NCBI GenBank assembly: GCA_035547915.1
Contig: DASZTS010000119.1
Coordinates: 1-64,000, forward strand
DNA: 64,000 bases
Source of the DNA: DASSFG01 sp035547915
GTDB lineage: Bacteria; Planctomycetota; Planctomycetia; Pirellulales; JAICIG01
Reading direction: 5' to 3'
Shown one piece after another: positions 36,675-46,108 of the stretch (positions within the stretch are counted from its first letter, which is position 1; every line of letters begins with the position of its first letter). The notes under the pieces are model-generated. The model was not told the DNA's origin, searched no databases, and saw only the letters and a program-made list of their open reading frames with translations. The translations under genes and the position numbers were made by a program.

Positions 36675-37883
36675 ATGAATTTGCTATCGAAGATTTTGCG
36701 TCGTTCGCGGTGGCCGGTGGCGGTGGTTTGCTGCCTGGCGGTTGCCGGGGGGCGCGGCACTGCTCCGGCGGCCGAGATCCAGTTGCGTTCCGAATGCCAG
36801 GCGAGCGGACTGGTGCGGCTCGGCGACGTGGCGGAGATCCACACCGATGTGTCGTCGGAACTGGCGTCCTTGAAAGAGATCGAACTCTTCCCGGCCCCGG
36901 CCGTCGGTGGCAAGTCGTTCGTGCGAGCGCGTGAAGTGCAAGATCTGCTCGCCCTGCGCGGCGTGAATCTGTCGCAGCACCGTCTGACCGGAGCCAGTCA
37001 GATCGAGATCCACAACGGCGTGAAAGCCGCGGCCCCCCTTTCGTCGAGCGCGACGCTCCGCGCCGAACAACGGGTCGAAGCGGCCATCGCTGCCTATCTG
37101 AGCCGCGAGGCCGAGGGCGATGCGGCATGGAAGGTCGAAGCCACCGTGGAAGACGAGCAAGTCCGGATCATCGCGACCACCAAAGACGCGCTGATTGCCA
37201 AAGGCGGACATTCGCCCTGGACCGGCGAGCAAGAATTTACGATCACGGTGCCGGGCGCGACGGCGCAACAGACCATCTCCGTGACCGCCACGATCACGGC
37301 GCTGCCGCTGGTCGTGGTGGCCACGCGGGCCCTGGTGCCGGGCGACATTGTGCAACGCACCGACGTCAAGCTGGCGCAGGGCAAGGAGGACGAGAACGAC
37401 CTCTTGTTCCACACACTCGACGAGGTCGTCGGCCAACAAGCCCGGCGGGCCGTCGTGGACGGGCAGCCGATCAAGCAGGACGACATCCAGCTCCCGTTGC
37501 TCGTGCGGCAGGGAGACGCGGTCGCCGTCTACGCACGCAGCTCGGGCATCCAGGTGCGGACCACGGGACGGGCCCAGGAAGACGGCAGCAAAGGCGACCT
37601 GATCGTCGTCGAATCGATGCTCACTCGCGAGCGTTTCATGGCCCGTGTATCGGGCATTCACGAAGTCGAGGTCTTTGCACAGGTCGCCGACGCGGATGCC
37701 GCGACCGGCGGCGAGCGCACTTCGCTGGCCCTCAAGCCGGCCAATCGCAAAGCAGCGCAGGGCAAGAATCGCAGCGCGTCAAACACCCGTGCCGCCGGGT
37801 TCCGGCTGCCGGGACAGACGGCGACGCGACAAGCAACCGTCCCGATCGAGGATTTACGTCCGCTGAAGATGGAGCGACGCTAA
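36675..37883 (+). CDS. flgA: Flagellar P-ring assembly chaperone FlgA
   Basis: A 402-aa periplasmic protein with signal peptide (RSRWPVAVVCCLAVAGGRG). The C-terminal SAF-type domain carries VATRALVPGDIVQRTDVKLA, GQQARRAVVDGQPIKQDDI and GDAVAVYARSSGIQVRTTGR as in FlgA. The protein is about 150 residues longer than proteobacterial FlgA (about 220-235) because of an N-terminal extension and a basic, Pro/Thr-rich C-terminal tail. It helps assemble the FlgI ring encoded two genes downstream. It ends 13 bases before flgH. Confidence 0.88.
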   Translation: MNLLSKILRRSRWPVAVVCCLAVAGGRGTAPAAEIQLRSECQASGLVRLGDVAEIHTDVSSELASLKEIELFPAPAVGGKSFVRAREVQDLLALRGVNLSQHRLTGASQIEIHNGVKAAAPLSSSATLRAEQRVEAAIAAYLSREAEGDAAWKVEATVEDEQVRIIATTKDALIAKGGHSPWTGEQEFTITVPGATAQQTISVTATITALPLVVVATRALVPGDIVQRTDVKLAQGKEDENDLLFHTLDEVVGQQARRAVVDGQPIKQDDIQLPLLVRQGDAVAVYARSSGIQVRTTGRAQEDGSKGDLIVVESMLTRERFMARVSGIHEVEVFAQVADADAATGGERTSLALKPANRKAAQGKNRSASNTRAAGFRLPGQTATRQATVPIEDLRPLKMERR

Positions 37884-37896
37884 CGGGAGACTGCCT

Positions 37897-38568
37897 ATGA
37901 AATTCATCCGACGTGCGGCCTTCGCCACGGTAGCGGGGCTGGCCATGACACAAACCCTGGAAGCACAGGCCCAGAGCTCGAGCCTGTACGGTTCGCCCGA
38001 GAGGCGGCGTCCGCTGACGCTGGAGGGGAACTCTTGGTTCTATATCAAGCCCGACGAGCCTCCCGAGATTCAACTAAACGATCTAATCACCGTGATCGTC
38101 GACCAGAAGTCGCAATACATCAACCAGGCCCAGTTGCGCCGGCAGCAGCGCACCAGCGTCGACGCGGATCTGCAGAAGTGGCTCCAATTCAAGCACTTTG
38201 GCTTGGGCCTGGCGCCGATGGCCAGCGGCAGCCCCGAAATCGAGGGCCTTTACAATCTGCAAAACCAGATTCAGGCCAATTTGCGGCAAGCGGACGGTCT
38301 GCAATTCCGCGTGGGCGCCACGGTGGCCGACATCCGCCCGAACGGCAACCTGGTCATCGAAGCCCACGGCAAGGTCGTCTGGGACAACGAAATCACCGAG
38401 CAATCGCTGTCGGGCATCATTCGCCGGCAAGACGTGTTGCCCAACAACACGGTGCTGAGCGAAGACGTCGCCGAACTTCAGCTCTACGTGCGTCAGGAAG
38501 GCCACATTCGCGATAGCTGGCGCCGCGGCTGGCTGTGGTTGTTCTTGGACCGACACAAGCCGTTCTAA
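37897..38568 (+). CDS. flgH: Flagellar L-ring protein FlgH
   Basis: A 223-aa outer-membrane ring protein. A GGGAG ribosome binding site precedes the ATG. The signal region is MKFIRRAAFATVAGLAMTQT, followed by the FlgH body (QLNDLITVIVDQKSQYINQ, LRVGATVADIRPNGNLVIEA style). Classic FlgH is a lipoprotein with a lipobox cysteine; here the processed end is LEAQAQSSSLYG and I find no cysteine in the entire protein, so it would not be lipidated. Otherwise the length is normal. Confidence 0.9.
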   Translation: MKFIRRAAFATVAGLAMTQTLEAQAQSSSLYGSPERRRPLTLEGNSWFYIKPDEPPEIQLNDLITVIVDQKSQYINQAQLRRQQRTSVDADLQKWLQFKHFGLGLAPMASGSPEIEGLYNLQNQIQANLRQADGLQFRVGATVADIRPNGNLVIEAHGKVVWDNEITEQSLSGIIRRQDVLPNNTVLSEDVAELQLYVRQEGHIRDSWRRGWLWLFLDRHKPF

Positions 38569-38606
38569 ACCAAATAGCAATCGGGCATCAGGAACAAGGC
38601 AATCGC

Positions 38607-39770
38607 ATGAATCAGACGCCGCGACGACAGCGGGTATTCATCTCTCGCAGGCCCGCGAACCGCCGGCCGCTTGTGAGCCTTCTGCTGATGTGCTGCTTGC
38701 TGCCGTCCGCTCTCTGCCTCTCCACCGCCCAGGCACAGATTCGCCTCAAGAACATTTGCCGCATCAAGGGCCAGGAACACAACACGTTGCACGGCATGGG
38801 CCTCGTGGTGGGCCTGCGCGGCTCGGGCGACGGCGGCGGATTCTTGCCGGCCATGCGTAGCCTCGCGATGGCTATGGAGTTGATGGGGAGCCAGATCGGC
38901 AAAGGGGGAGCCGCGGAACTAAAGGACGCGCGCAATGTGGCGTTGGTCAGCGTGACCGCCACCGTTCCCGCCGCAGGCGCCCGACAAGGCGATGAGATCG
39001 ACTGCACCATCAGCTCGATCGGCGCCGCCAAGAGCCTGGAAGGGGGCCGGCTGTTCATCACGGCCATGCTTGGACCTCAGGCCGAAGGCACGCGGGTTTA
39101 TGCCTTTGCCGAAGGCCCGCTGCACATCGACGATACCAAGTTTCCCACGACGGCCCGCATCCATCGCGGCTGCCGGCTGGAAGAAGACTTTCTGAACGCT
39201 TTCGTCAAGAACAACAAGATCACGCTCGTCCTCGATGAACATCATGCCGACTTTGAGGTGGCCCAGGAAATCGCCGAACTGATCAATCGTAACTGGTACA
39301 GCACCACCGACACCGGTATGTCGCCGCGCGGCGCATCGGGCAAGCTGGTGAGCATGCAGACCAAGCCCGTGGCCAAGGCCCTGAACCAGCTCTATATCGA
39401 AGTCGAAATCCCCCCCGCCTACCAAAAGGAACCGGTCGATTTCGTCTCGCAGGTCATGGCACTCACCACCGCCGAGCCGCAAACTGCCGCCCGGGTGGTC
39501 ATCAACGAACGGGCGGGCAGCATCGTCATCGGCGCCGACGTGGAAATTGGTTCGATCGTCGTGGCGCATAAGAACATCGTGGTGGAAACGGGCGACAACC
39601 TCCCCGCCGAGCGGTTCGTCTCGGTCGACCCCAGCGAACTACAAACGGCCAAGCTCAAAGCGCTGGTCGCAGCCCTGAACGCGGTGAAGGTACCGACCAC
39701 GGACATCATCCAGATCATCAAAGACATCGAGCACAACGGAAAGTTGCACGGACAACTGATCGTTGAATGA
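38607..39770 (+). CDS. flgI: Flagellar P-ring protein FlgI
   Basis: A 387-aa protein, start at ATG 38607 with an AGGAACAAGG ribosome binding site; earlier in-frame codons are noncoding. The signal peptide (LVSLLLMCCLLPSALCLSTAQA) precedes the FlgI body: LHGMGLVVGLRGSGDGGGF, VTATVPAAGARQGDEIDCT, ARVVINERAGSIVIGADVEI and the C-terminal LVAALNAVKVPTTDIIQII. It forms the periplasmic ring around the rod. It lies between flgH and flgJ as in other bacteria. Confidence 0.93.
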   Translation: MNQTPRRQRVFISRRPANRRPLVSLLLMCCLLPSALCLSTAQAQIRLKNICRIKGQEHNTLHGMGLVVGLRGSGDGGGFLPAMRSLAMAMELMGSQIGKGGAAELKDARNVALVSVTATVPAAGARQGDEIDCTISSIGAAKSLEGGRLFITAMLGPQAEGTRVYAFAEGPLHIDDTKFPTTARIHRGCRLEEDFLNAFVKNNKITLVLDEHHADFEVAQEIAELINRNWYSTTDTGMSPRGASGKLVSMQTKPVAKALNQLYIEVEIPPAYQKEPVDFVSQVMALTTAEPQTAARVVINERAGSIVIGADVEIGSIVVAHKNIVVETGDNLPAERFVSVDPSELQTAKLKALVAALNAVKVPTTDIIQIIKDIEHNGKLHGQLIVE

Positions 39771-39846
39771 TATCCGCACTCCTATCTCGCTGATACGCAA
39801 ACACACCCAAGGCCGACAGTAAAGGCACCGGTCGAAGGATAGGTCC

Positions 39847-40143
39847 ATGAACATTTCCAATCTGCCCATGCTTCAGCCGGCCGCCGCACCGACGCCGAGT
39901 CCCCGGTTGGACTCGCCGCAGTTACGCGAGGCCTTCGACCAATTCGTGGGAGAAACCTTCTACGGACAGATGCTGGCCTCGATGCGCAAGACGCTCGGCA
40001 AGCCAGCTTATTTCCATGGCGGCCGGGCAGAGGAAGTCTTCCAGGGGCAACTCGACCAGGTAGTGAGCGAGCAGCTCGCCAAGGCCAACGCCGACACCCT
40101 TTCCGGACCAATGTTCGATCTTTTTACCCTTCAACGAGGCTAA
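39847..40143 (+). CDS. flgJ: Flagellar rod-assembly protein FlgJ (short form)
   Basis: A 98-aa rod-binding domain protein. LREAFDQFVGETFYGQMLASMRKTLGK and the downstream GGRAEEVFQGQLDQVVSEQLAK are the FlgJ rod-binding signature. The C-terminal muramidase domain found in enterobacterial FlgJ is absent, as is usual outside proteobacteria, so peptidoglycan opening must be done by another enzyme. An AAGGATAGG ribosome binding site is present. It ends 11 bases before the flgN gene. Confidence 0.85.
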   Translation: MNISNLPMLQPAAAPTPSPRLDSPQLREAFDQFVGETFYGQMLASMRKTLGKPAYFHGGRAEEVFQGQLDQVVSEQLAKANADTLSGPMFDLFTLQRG

Positions 40144-40154
40144 AGCGGCGACCC

Positions 40155-40643
40155 ATGATGAACGACCATTGGGAACGAGACATCACCGCGTTGCTCAACG
40201 AATTGTCGGCGACGCAGTCCGACCTGCTGTCGCTGCTGGACGAGAAACGGCGCCACATCGTGGCCCGCGACCCGGCGGCTTTGGCCGAGATGGCGCCGCG
40301 CGAGGAGCAGATCGTGGCGCGCTTGCAGGCGTGCCAGACACATCGCCGTGAGCTGCTCGAACGGGCAGCGAATCAGCGGTTGCCGAGCGACAGCATCCAC
40401 TCGCTCTCCAAGATTCTTCCGCAGCCTGCCAGGACGGAGATGGCGGTTCAGGTAGAAGAGGCTAAAAGGCGATTTCGGTTGCTCAATCACCAAAGCCTGG
40501 CCAACTGGGTGCTCATCCAGCGCAGCCTGCTTCACTTGTCCCAATTGCTCGAGATTCTTGCTACCGGCGGCCGCAAAAGTCCGACTTATGGAAAAGTCGA
40601 CAAACTCAGATCCAGCGGTTCGTTGGTAGACCAGGCGGCCTAG
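40155..40643 (+). CDS. flgN: Flagellar chaperone FlgN
   Basis: A 162-aa, largely helical protein of FlgN type, starting at tandem ATGs (40155 or 40158). It contains coiled-coil stretches (LLSLLDEKRRHIVARDPAALAEM, QIVARLQACQTHRRELLERA) and the C-terminal NWVLIQRSLLHLSQLLEIL helix. FlgN escorts FlgK and FlgL to the export gate, and its gene directly precedes both. There is no space between flgJ and flgN for flgM. Confidence 0.8.
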   Translation: MMNDHWERDITALLNELSATQSDLLSLLDEKRRHIVARDPAALAEMAPREEQIVARLQACQTHRRELLERAANQRLPSDSIHSLSKILPQPARTEMAVQVEEAKRRFRLLNHQSLANWVLIQRSLLHLSQLLEILATGGRKSPTYGKVDKLRSSGSLVDQAA

Positions 40644-40690
40644 GCAAGACACAGGAGGCAGCATTGCGCGCCCATAGCTCGGTGTAAACC

Positions 40691-42397
40691 ATGTCGCTCT
40701 TCAGCACGATCCAAATCGCCTCGAATGCGCTGCAAGCCAACCAGATCGGCTTGCAGGTCGTCGGCCAGAACATCGCCAACGACAATACGCCCGGCTACAG
40801 CCGCGAGGTGGTCAATTACGTCCCGGCGCCGACGCAGCAGATCGGCGATCTTTCGCTGGGCACGGGCGTGCAGGTACAGGGGGTGGTGCAGGTCGTCGAC
40901 CAGTTCTTGGAGGAACGCCTGCGCGGGGCCAACAGCGATGTGGCCAACAGCTCGACTCAGAGCCAGACCTACCAGAACCTCGAAGGTATTGTCGGCGCGC
41001 TGCAGAACAACAGCATCGACTCCGGCATGAACAATTTCTTCTCCAGCATCGCCGACATCTTGAATCAGCCGGAAAGTGCGTCGACGCGTAACCTGGCGGT
41101 GCTGCAAGGCCAAACACTGGCCAACAACATCAACAGCATGGCGACACAGGTGACGCAGGCCCGCAGCGACCTGAACAACCAGGTCGCCGGTATGACCACG
41201 AGCATCAATGAACTGGTGTCGCAGATCGCCGGCCTGAACACGCAAATCGTTGCCACCGAGGGGGGCAAATCCGAGACGAGCCAGGCCGTCGGCCTGCGCG
41301 ACCAACGCGACGAAGATCTGACGCAACTATCGAACCTCGTCGGCATCACCGTCCAACAACAGTCGGACGGGGCCGATAACGTCTTCGTCGGCGGCGACTA
41401 TCTGGTATTTGAGGGAACCTCCCGGCAGGTCCAGACAACCTATCAAGACAACAACGGCTTGTCGGCGGCCAACATCTCGATCGTGGGCGAGAACTCCCCC
41501 TTGCAAACACAGAGCGGTCAGCTCGCCGGCCTGATCGCCTCGCGCGACACGATCCTGGGCGGATACCTCAACCAGCTCAACAGTTTTGCCGGCACGCTGG
41601 CCTTCGAGTTCAACAAGGCCTTTTCGCAGGGGCAGGGGATGACCGGATATACGTCGCTTACGAGCACGTATCCCGTCACGTCGAGCACGGCGCCGCTCGA
41701 CGACGCGGGACTCACCTTCACGCCGGTCAACGGATCGTTTCAGGTACAGACGCTCGATCAGCAGACGGGCGCCACGACGACCACCACCATCCAAGTCGAC
41801 CTGAACGGCCTGGATAAGAACGAGACGTCGCTGAGTTCGATCGCCAGCCAGATCGGTGCCATCAATGGATTGAGCGCCTCGATCACTTCCAGCGGCAACT
41901 TGAGTATCAAAACGACGTCTCCCAACGTGCAGTTCTCCTTCGGGAACGACACGAGTGGAGCACTCGCGGCGCTCGGTCTGAATACGTTTTTCACCGGCTC
42001 GACCGCCTCCGACCTGGGAGTCAATCAGGCTCTTGTCAGCAATCCGGGAGCGTTTGCCGCGAGTACGTCGGGCATCGGCACCGACACGTCGAACGCCGTG
42101 AGCCTGGCCAACTTCATGAGCCAACCGTTGACCTCGCAAAACGGATTGACGATCCAGCAGATCAACGATCAGAACGTCAGCGATGTGACGCAGCAGTCCG
42201 CGGTGGCCCAATCGGTGGCCACGGGCAATAGCACGTTCCAGCAGACACTCCAAGGCCAACAAACGGCGACCAGCGGCGTCAGCATCGACGAAGAGGCCAC
42301 GGAAATGATCACACTGCAACAGAGCTACGAAGCCTCCGCGAAGCTGATTTCGACTATCAATAACCTGCTCAACACGCTCATGAACATCCAAATATGA
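40691..42397 (+). CDS. flgK: Flagellar hook-associated protein 1 (FlgK)
   Basis: A 568-aa hook-filament junction protein of typical length. The rod-family N-terminal motif is MSLFSTIQIASNALQANQIG with VVGQNIANDNTPGYSREVV, and the C-terminal helix EEATEMITLQQSYEASAKLI ends in TINNLLNTLMNI. The middle region is variable, as in the family. Its stop overlaps the flgL start in ATGA, so the two are translationally coupled. Confidence 0.93.
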   Translation: MSLFSTIQIASNALQANQIGLQVVGQNIANDNTPGYSREVVNYVPAPTQQIGDLSLGTGVQVQGVVQVVDQFLEERLRGANSDVANSSTQSQTYQNLEGIVGALQNNSIDSGMNNFFSSIADILNQPESASTRNLAVLQGQTLANNINSMATQVTQARSDLNNQVAGMTTSINELVSQIAGLNTQIVATEGGKSETSQAVGLRDQRDEDLTQLSNLVGITVQQQSDGADNVFVGGDYLVFEGTSRQVQTTYQDNNGLSAANISIVGENSPLQTQSGQLAGLIASRDTILGGYLNQLNSFAGTLAFEFNKAFSQGQGMTGYTSLTSTYPVTSSTAPLDDAGLTFTPVNGSFQVQTLDQQTGATTTTTIQVDLNGLDKNETSLSSIASQIGAINGLSASITSSGNLSIKTTSPNVQFSFGNDTSGALAALGLNTFFTGSTASDLGVNQALVSNPGAFAASTSGIGTDTSNAVSLANFMSQPLTSQNGLTIQQINDQNVSDVTQQSAVAQSVATGNSTFQQTLQGQQTATSGVSIDEEATEMITLQQSYEASAKLISTINNLLNTLMNIQI

Positions 42398-45300
42398 ACA
42401 TCATTCCGGTTCCCTCCACCCGGGTGAGCGACAGCTTCATCCAACAGCAACTGTTGGAGCAGATGCAGGAACAGCAGCAGACCCTGACGAAGCTGCAACA
42501 ACAGATCAGTTCGGGTAACCAACTCCTCCTGCCGAGCGACAATCCATCGGCCGCGTTGCAGGCCGTTGGGCTGCAAAGCATGCTGGCCCAGAACCAGCAG
42601 TATTCGACAAACCTCAGCACGAACTCTTCCTACTTGAGCGCCTCGGATTCGGCGCTGAGCCAGGTCAATACGCTGCTCAACAACGTGCAAGGCGTGGCGC
42701 TCGGCGCCGTCGGCACCACCGCGACCTCGTCCTCTCAGCAGGCCGCGGCCCAGCAAGTTCAAGACACGATCGGTCAAATCCTCAGCCTGGGAAACACGGT
42801 TTTCGATGGACGATACATCTTTGCCGGCTCGTCCACGAATATGCAGCCCTATACGCTCAGCTCCACGGGCGTTGAATTCAGTGGGAATAACAACAGTCTG
42901 TCGAGCTACGCCGATACGGGCGAGCTGTTCGCCACCAACGTCACAGGAAATAGCGCCCTCGGTGGGCTGTCTAACGACATCGGCGGCGTCGACCTCAACC
43001 CGGTGGTGACGGCCGATACGCCCTTGGCCGATTTGAACGGCGGCTCTGGTGTCGACCTCGGTAGTCTCTCCATCAGCGACGGCAGCCAGACGCGTATCGT
43101 CGATCTCAGCGGCGCATCGACGGTGGGCGATGTGGTGAAGATGATCGAGGCCGACCCGCCCCCCGGCCGCACCGTGAATGTGCAGATCACCAATACGGGT
43201 CTGAACGTTTCGCTCGATTCCGCGGGTGGCGGCAATCTGACGATCGCGAACGTGGGTGGCGACAGTACGGCTTCCGACCTGGGAATTGCCGGTACGCTCT
43301 TGGGCAGCACCGGCCCGATCGTCGGCACCGATCTGAACCCCTCGGTTACCTTGACGACCCCTTTGAGCGACATTCTGGGTACGAAGGCGTCGGCGGTCAT
43401 TCCCGCCGCCGGCAAAAACAACGATCTGCTTGTCCAGGCCAACACGAACGGTGCACAGTCGAACGGTGTGAACGTTGTCTATGTGAATGACGCCTGGTAT
43501 CAGGCCGCCCCGGGCATCACCGCGGGTAACGAATTCACAACCTTCAGCGCAACGGGCACGCCCGCCGTGGCGTCGCTCAAGATGAGTGGCCCCAGCGCCG
43601 ACTTGATCTTGACGGCCGATACCCCCGGCACCGCCTATAACAATGTGAACGTGAACATCGTCAGCGGCGGAGCCATGGGCGACACGGCCACGGCGGCCTA
43701 CGATGCGACGAGCAAAACGCTCACCTTGACGGTCGACGGGTCCGGCCAGACCTCGACCGATTCCGCGATCGCGGCCATCAACTCCACGGGCATCTTCACC
43801 GCGACGCGCGACGCTTCGACCGAACCCAACACCTCGGGCGGCTTCGTCCTGCCCGCCGACATCCGCAACAACGCCGCCAACACCTATCTGACGGGAACCG
43901 CGCCGAACACGCTGGCGGTTCACATTCAAAGCGGAGCCAGCACGGCCAACGACGTCGCCGCGGCCATCGACAAGACGGGCACCTTCACTGCCACGCCCGA
44001 CATCAGTGAGCTCGGAAACGACGGAACGGGCATTGTCACCGATTCGTACACCGACCCGGCAGCGACCGGCACGACCTCGGGAGGAAGCGGCGTCGCCTTC
44101 GACCAGAATTCCGGCATCCAGATCGTCAACGGCGGTCAGACGTTTACCGTCAGTTTCGCGGGCGACAACAACATCGAAGACCTGCTGAACTCGATCAACA
44201 CCGCGGGCGCGTCGGTCTTGGCGACGATCAATCCGTCCGGCACGGGGATCAACATCCAGTCGCGACTCAGCGGCAGCGATTTTTCGATCGGTGAAAACGG
44301 AGGCCAAACGGCTACGGAGTTGGGCGTGCGCACGCTCACCGCCAGCACCCCGTTGAGCGACCTCAACTATGGGCAGGGTGTTGAGCACGTCAGCGGCGGT
44401 GACTTCACCATCCAGCGCAACGATGGCGTCACGTTTACGGTCGACATCTCTTCGGCCACGACCGTCGGTGATGTCATCAACCTCATCAACAACAATTCGA
44501 CCAACCTCGCCAGCGGAGTGCCGGTCACAGCGCAACTCGATTCATTCGGCAACGGAATCGAGTTGATCGACGACGATCCGTCGACCACGGCCAACCTGTC
44601 GGTGAGCGCCATCAACGGCAGTACCGCCGCCCAAAACTTGGGGCTCGTGCCGAACAATTCCGGCACCAGCAATCCGCCCACGGCGGGCGTTTTGGCCAGC
44701 GCGACGGTAGTCGGAGCGGGCACCAACAATGGGCTTCTCTTCAAGGCGCAACAACCCGGCACCGCCCTCAACGGCGTCACCGTGCAATTCAACAATACGG
44801 GCGTCGCGGAGGGGTCCGAAACCGTCAGCTACGACAGCACCGCCCACACGCTGACGTTCGACGTTGGGTCGGCGACCACCGCCAACGACGTCATCAGCGC
44901 GCTCGCTAACAATCCCACGGTATCCGCCGTCTTTTCCGCCTCGCTTGCTCCCGCGAGCGGCGGCGGCACGAACGACGGCACCGGCCTGATCGATCCCTCC
45001 GCCACGGGGGCGCTCTCCGGCGGTACGCCCGACACGCTCAGCGGCTCCGATACAAATCCACAAGAAGTTCCCAGCGTCTTCACCGCCCTGGAGCGATTGC
45101 AAACGGCGTTACAGAACAACGACGTGCCCGGCATTCAACGGGCCATGAACCTGCTGACGACGGCGCAGCAGAATCTGTCGGATGCGCGCGCATCGTTAGG
45201 TGCGAACGAACAAGCGGTCTCGTCCTTGCAGAGTCGGGTGCAAACCGAACAGACGCAGTTGCAAGGCGCCCTGTCGAACGACGTCGACGTCAATATGGCG

Positions 45301-45399
45301 CAAGTCATTTCCAATCTGGTGTCGCAGCAGACGGCTTTTCAAGCCACGCTGCAAGTGGCCGGCTTGATGAACAAGCTGACCTTGTTGAATTACCTCTGA
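42394..45399 (+). CDS. flgL: Giant flagellar hook-associated protein 3 (FlgL)
   Basis: A 1001-aa junction protein; normal FlgL is about 300-320 aa. The conserved ends are intact: N-terminal RVSDSFIQQQLLEQMQEQQQ with LQQQISSGNQLLLPSDNPSA and RYIFAGSSTNMQPYT, and C-terminal LQSRVQTEQTQLQGALSNDV with VDVNMAQVISNLVSQQTAFQ. About 650 residues are inserted between them, made of repeats resembling flagellin-IN modules shared with FliD. The surface-exposed face of the junction is therefore greatly enlarged. See the repeat entry. Confidence 0.88.
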   Translation: MNIIPVPSTRVSDSFIQQQLLEQMQEQQQTLTKLQQQISSGNQLLLPSDNPSAALQAVGLQSMLAQNQQYSTNLSTNSSYLSASDSALSQVNTLLNNVQGVALGAVGTTATSSSQQAAAQQVQDTIGQILSLGNTVFDGRYIFAGSSTNMQPYTLSSTGVEFSGNNNSLSSYADTGELFATNVTGNSALGGLSNDIGGVDLNPVVTADTPLADLNGGSGVDLGSLSISDGSQTRIVDLSGASTVGDVVKMIEADPPPGRTVNVQITNTGLNVSLDSAGGGNLTIANVGGDSTASDLGIAGTLLGSTGPIVGTDLNPSVTLTTPLSDILGTKASAVIPAAGKNNDLLVQANTNGAQSNGVNVVYVNDAWYQAAPGITAGNEFTTFSATGTPAVASLKMSGPSADLILTADTPGTAYNNVNVNIVSGGAMGDTATAAYDATSKTLTLTVDGSGQTSTDSAIAAINSTGIFTATRDASTEPNTSGGFVLPADIRNNAANTYLTGTAPNTLAVHIQSGASTANDVAAAIDKTGTFTATPDISELGNDGTGIVTDSYTDPAATGTTSGGSGVAFDQNSGIQIVNGGQTFTVSFAGDNNIEDLLNSINTAGASVLATINPSGTGINIQSRLSGSDFSIGENGGQTATELGVRTLTASTPLSDLNYGQGVEHVSGGDFTIQRNDGVTFTVDISSATTVGDVINLINNNSTNLASGVPVTAQLDSFGNGIELIDDDPSTTANLSVSAINGSTAAQNLGLVPNNSGTSNPPTAGVLASATVVGAGTNNGLLFKAQQPGTALNGVTVQFNNTGVAEGSETVSYDSTAHTLTFDVGSATTANDVISALANNPTVSAVFSASLAPASGGGTNDGTGLIDPSATGALSGGTPDTLSGSDTNPQEVPSVFTALERLQTALQNNDVPGIQRAMNLLTTAQQNLSDARASLGANEQAVSSLQSRVQTEQTQLQGALSNDVDVNMAQVISNLVSQQTAFQATLQVAGLMNKLTLLNYL
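42994..45060 (+). repeat. Internal repeats inserted in FlgL
   Basis: Type-1 modules open with TPLADLNGGSGVDLGSL (about residue 207), GVAFDQNSGIQIVNGGQTFT (about 567) and TPLSDLNYGQGVEHVSGGDF (about 651). Type-2 modules open with DLILTADTPGTAYNNVNVNI and GLLFKAQQPGTALNGVTVQF, each ending in a (A/V)I-type helix with TFDVGS or TLTVDGS. Type 1 matches the four repeats in FliD. Confidence 0.7.
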
Positions 45400-45490
45400 C
45401 GCGACGCGAGACGGCCCGCGATCAGCGGCGGACAGCCCCCAGCAACGCGCAGGACGGAAGGTAGGGCCTACAAGGAAACGGCCGCGCATC

Positions 45491-45534
45491 CCGACTTCGC
45501 ATAGCGCCAGCGACTTTCTCTCCGACTCGCATAG
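45491..45534. repeat. Two direct repeats upstream of fliW
   Basis: CCGACTTCGCATAG at 45491-45504 and CCGACTCGCATAG at 45522-45534 recur with 31 bases between their starts, about three helical turns. This spacing fits binding by a dimeric regulator on one face of the helix. The regulator is unknown. Confidence 0.35.
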
Positions 45535-45636
45535 TTTTTCTCGTCCCAGGTGCCCGCCGCGTCCGAATTAACCAATGTGCGCTCCTGGGGAGCGGCACGT
45601 TTCGATTGTTGCCCACAAGGACGCAAGGGCGTTACC

Positions 45637-46077
45637 ATGCAAATCCGCACTACCCGATTCGGTTCGTTGGAGCTGGAGCCCCACGACACGGTCCATTTTC
45701 CCGGCGGGCTGGTCGGATTCGAGGATTGCCGGCAATGGGTGTTGCTGGCCGACGCGCAGAACAGCGCGCTCGGCTGGTTGCAGTCGACGACGCGGCCTGA
45801 AGTGGCCCTGGCGGTGGTAAGCCCGCGCCGGTTCGTCCCGCATTACCAGTTCAAGGTGTACCGCAGCGAACTGGCCGGACTGGAACTGACCAACGTCAAG
45901 GATGCCCAGGTCCTCACGATCGTCGGCAAGAACGAGCGTTCGATCACCCTGAATCTGAAGGCCCCGATCGTCATCAATCTGGAGCGGCAATTGGGTCGGC
46001 AGGTTGTCGCGAACGGCGACCTCCCTTTGCAGCACGAGTTGACCAGCGCGTCCGCCACCCTCAAAAAGAGCGCGTAG
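45637..46077 (+). CDS. fliW: Flagellar assembly factor FliW
   Basis: A 146-aa protein from ATG 45637. The FliW core (TRFGSLELEPHDTVHFPGGL, VGFEDCRQWVLL, LNLKAPIVINLERQLGRQVV) is present. In Bacillus FliW binds flagellin or CsrA, relieving CsrA repression of flagellin translation when filament subunits are scarce. Here the order is fliW-csrA-fliC, the same trio, with csrA starting 31 bases after the fliW stop. Upstream frames to 45550 are not convincing. Confidence 0.93.
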   Translation: MQIRTTRFGSLELEPHDTVHFPGGLVGFEDCRQWVLLADAQNSALGWLQSTTRPEVALAVVSPRRFVPHYQFKVYRSELAGLELTNVKDAQVLTIVGKNERSITLNLKAPIVINLERQLGRQVVANGDLPLQHELTSASATLKKSA

Positions 46078-46108
46078 CCACAACAGGCCACGCTTTAAGG
46101 AGCCACCG

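Noticed and set aside
42325..44535. 736-codon minus-strand frame under flgL
   Set aside because: Shadow of the repetitive FlgL insert; the composition is Arg/Gly/Val rich and shows no domain.
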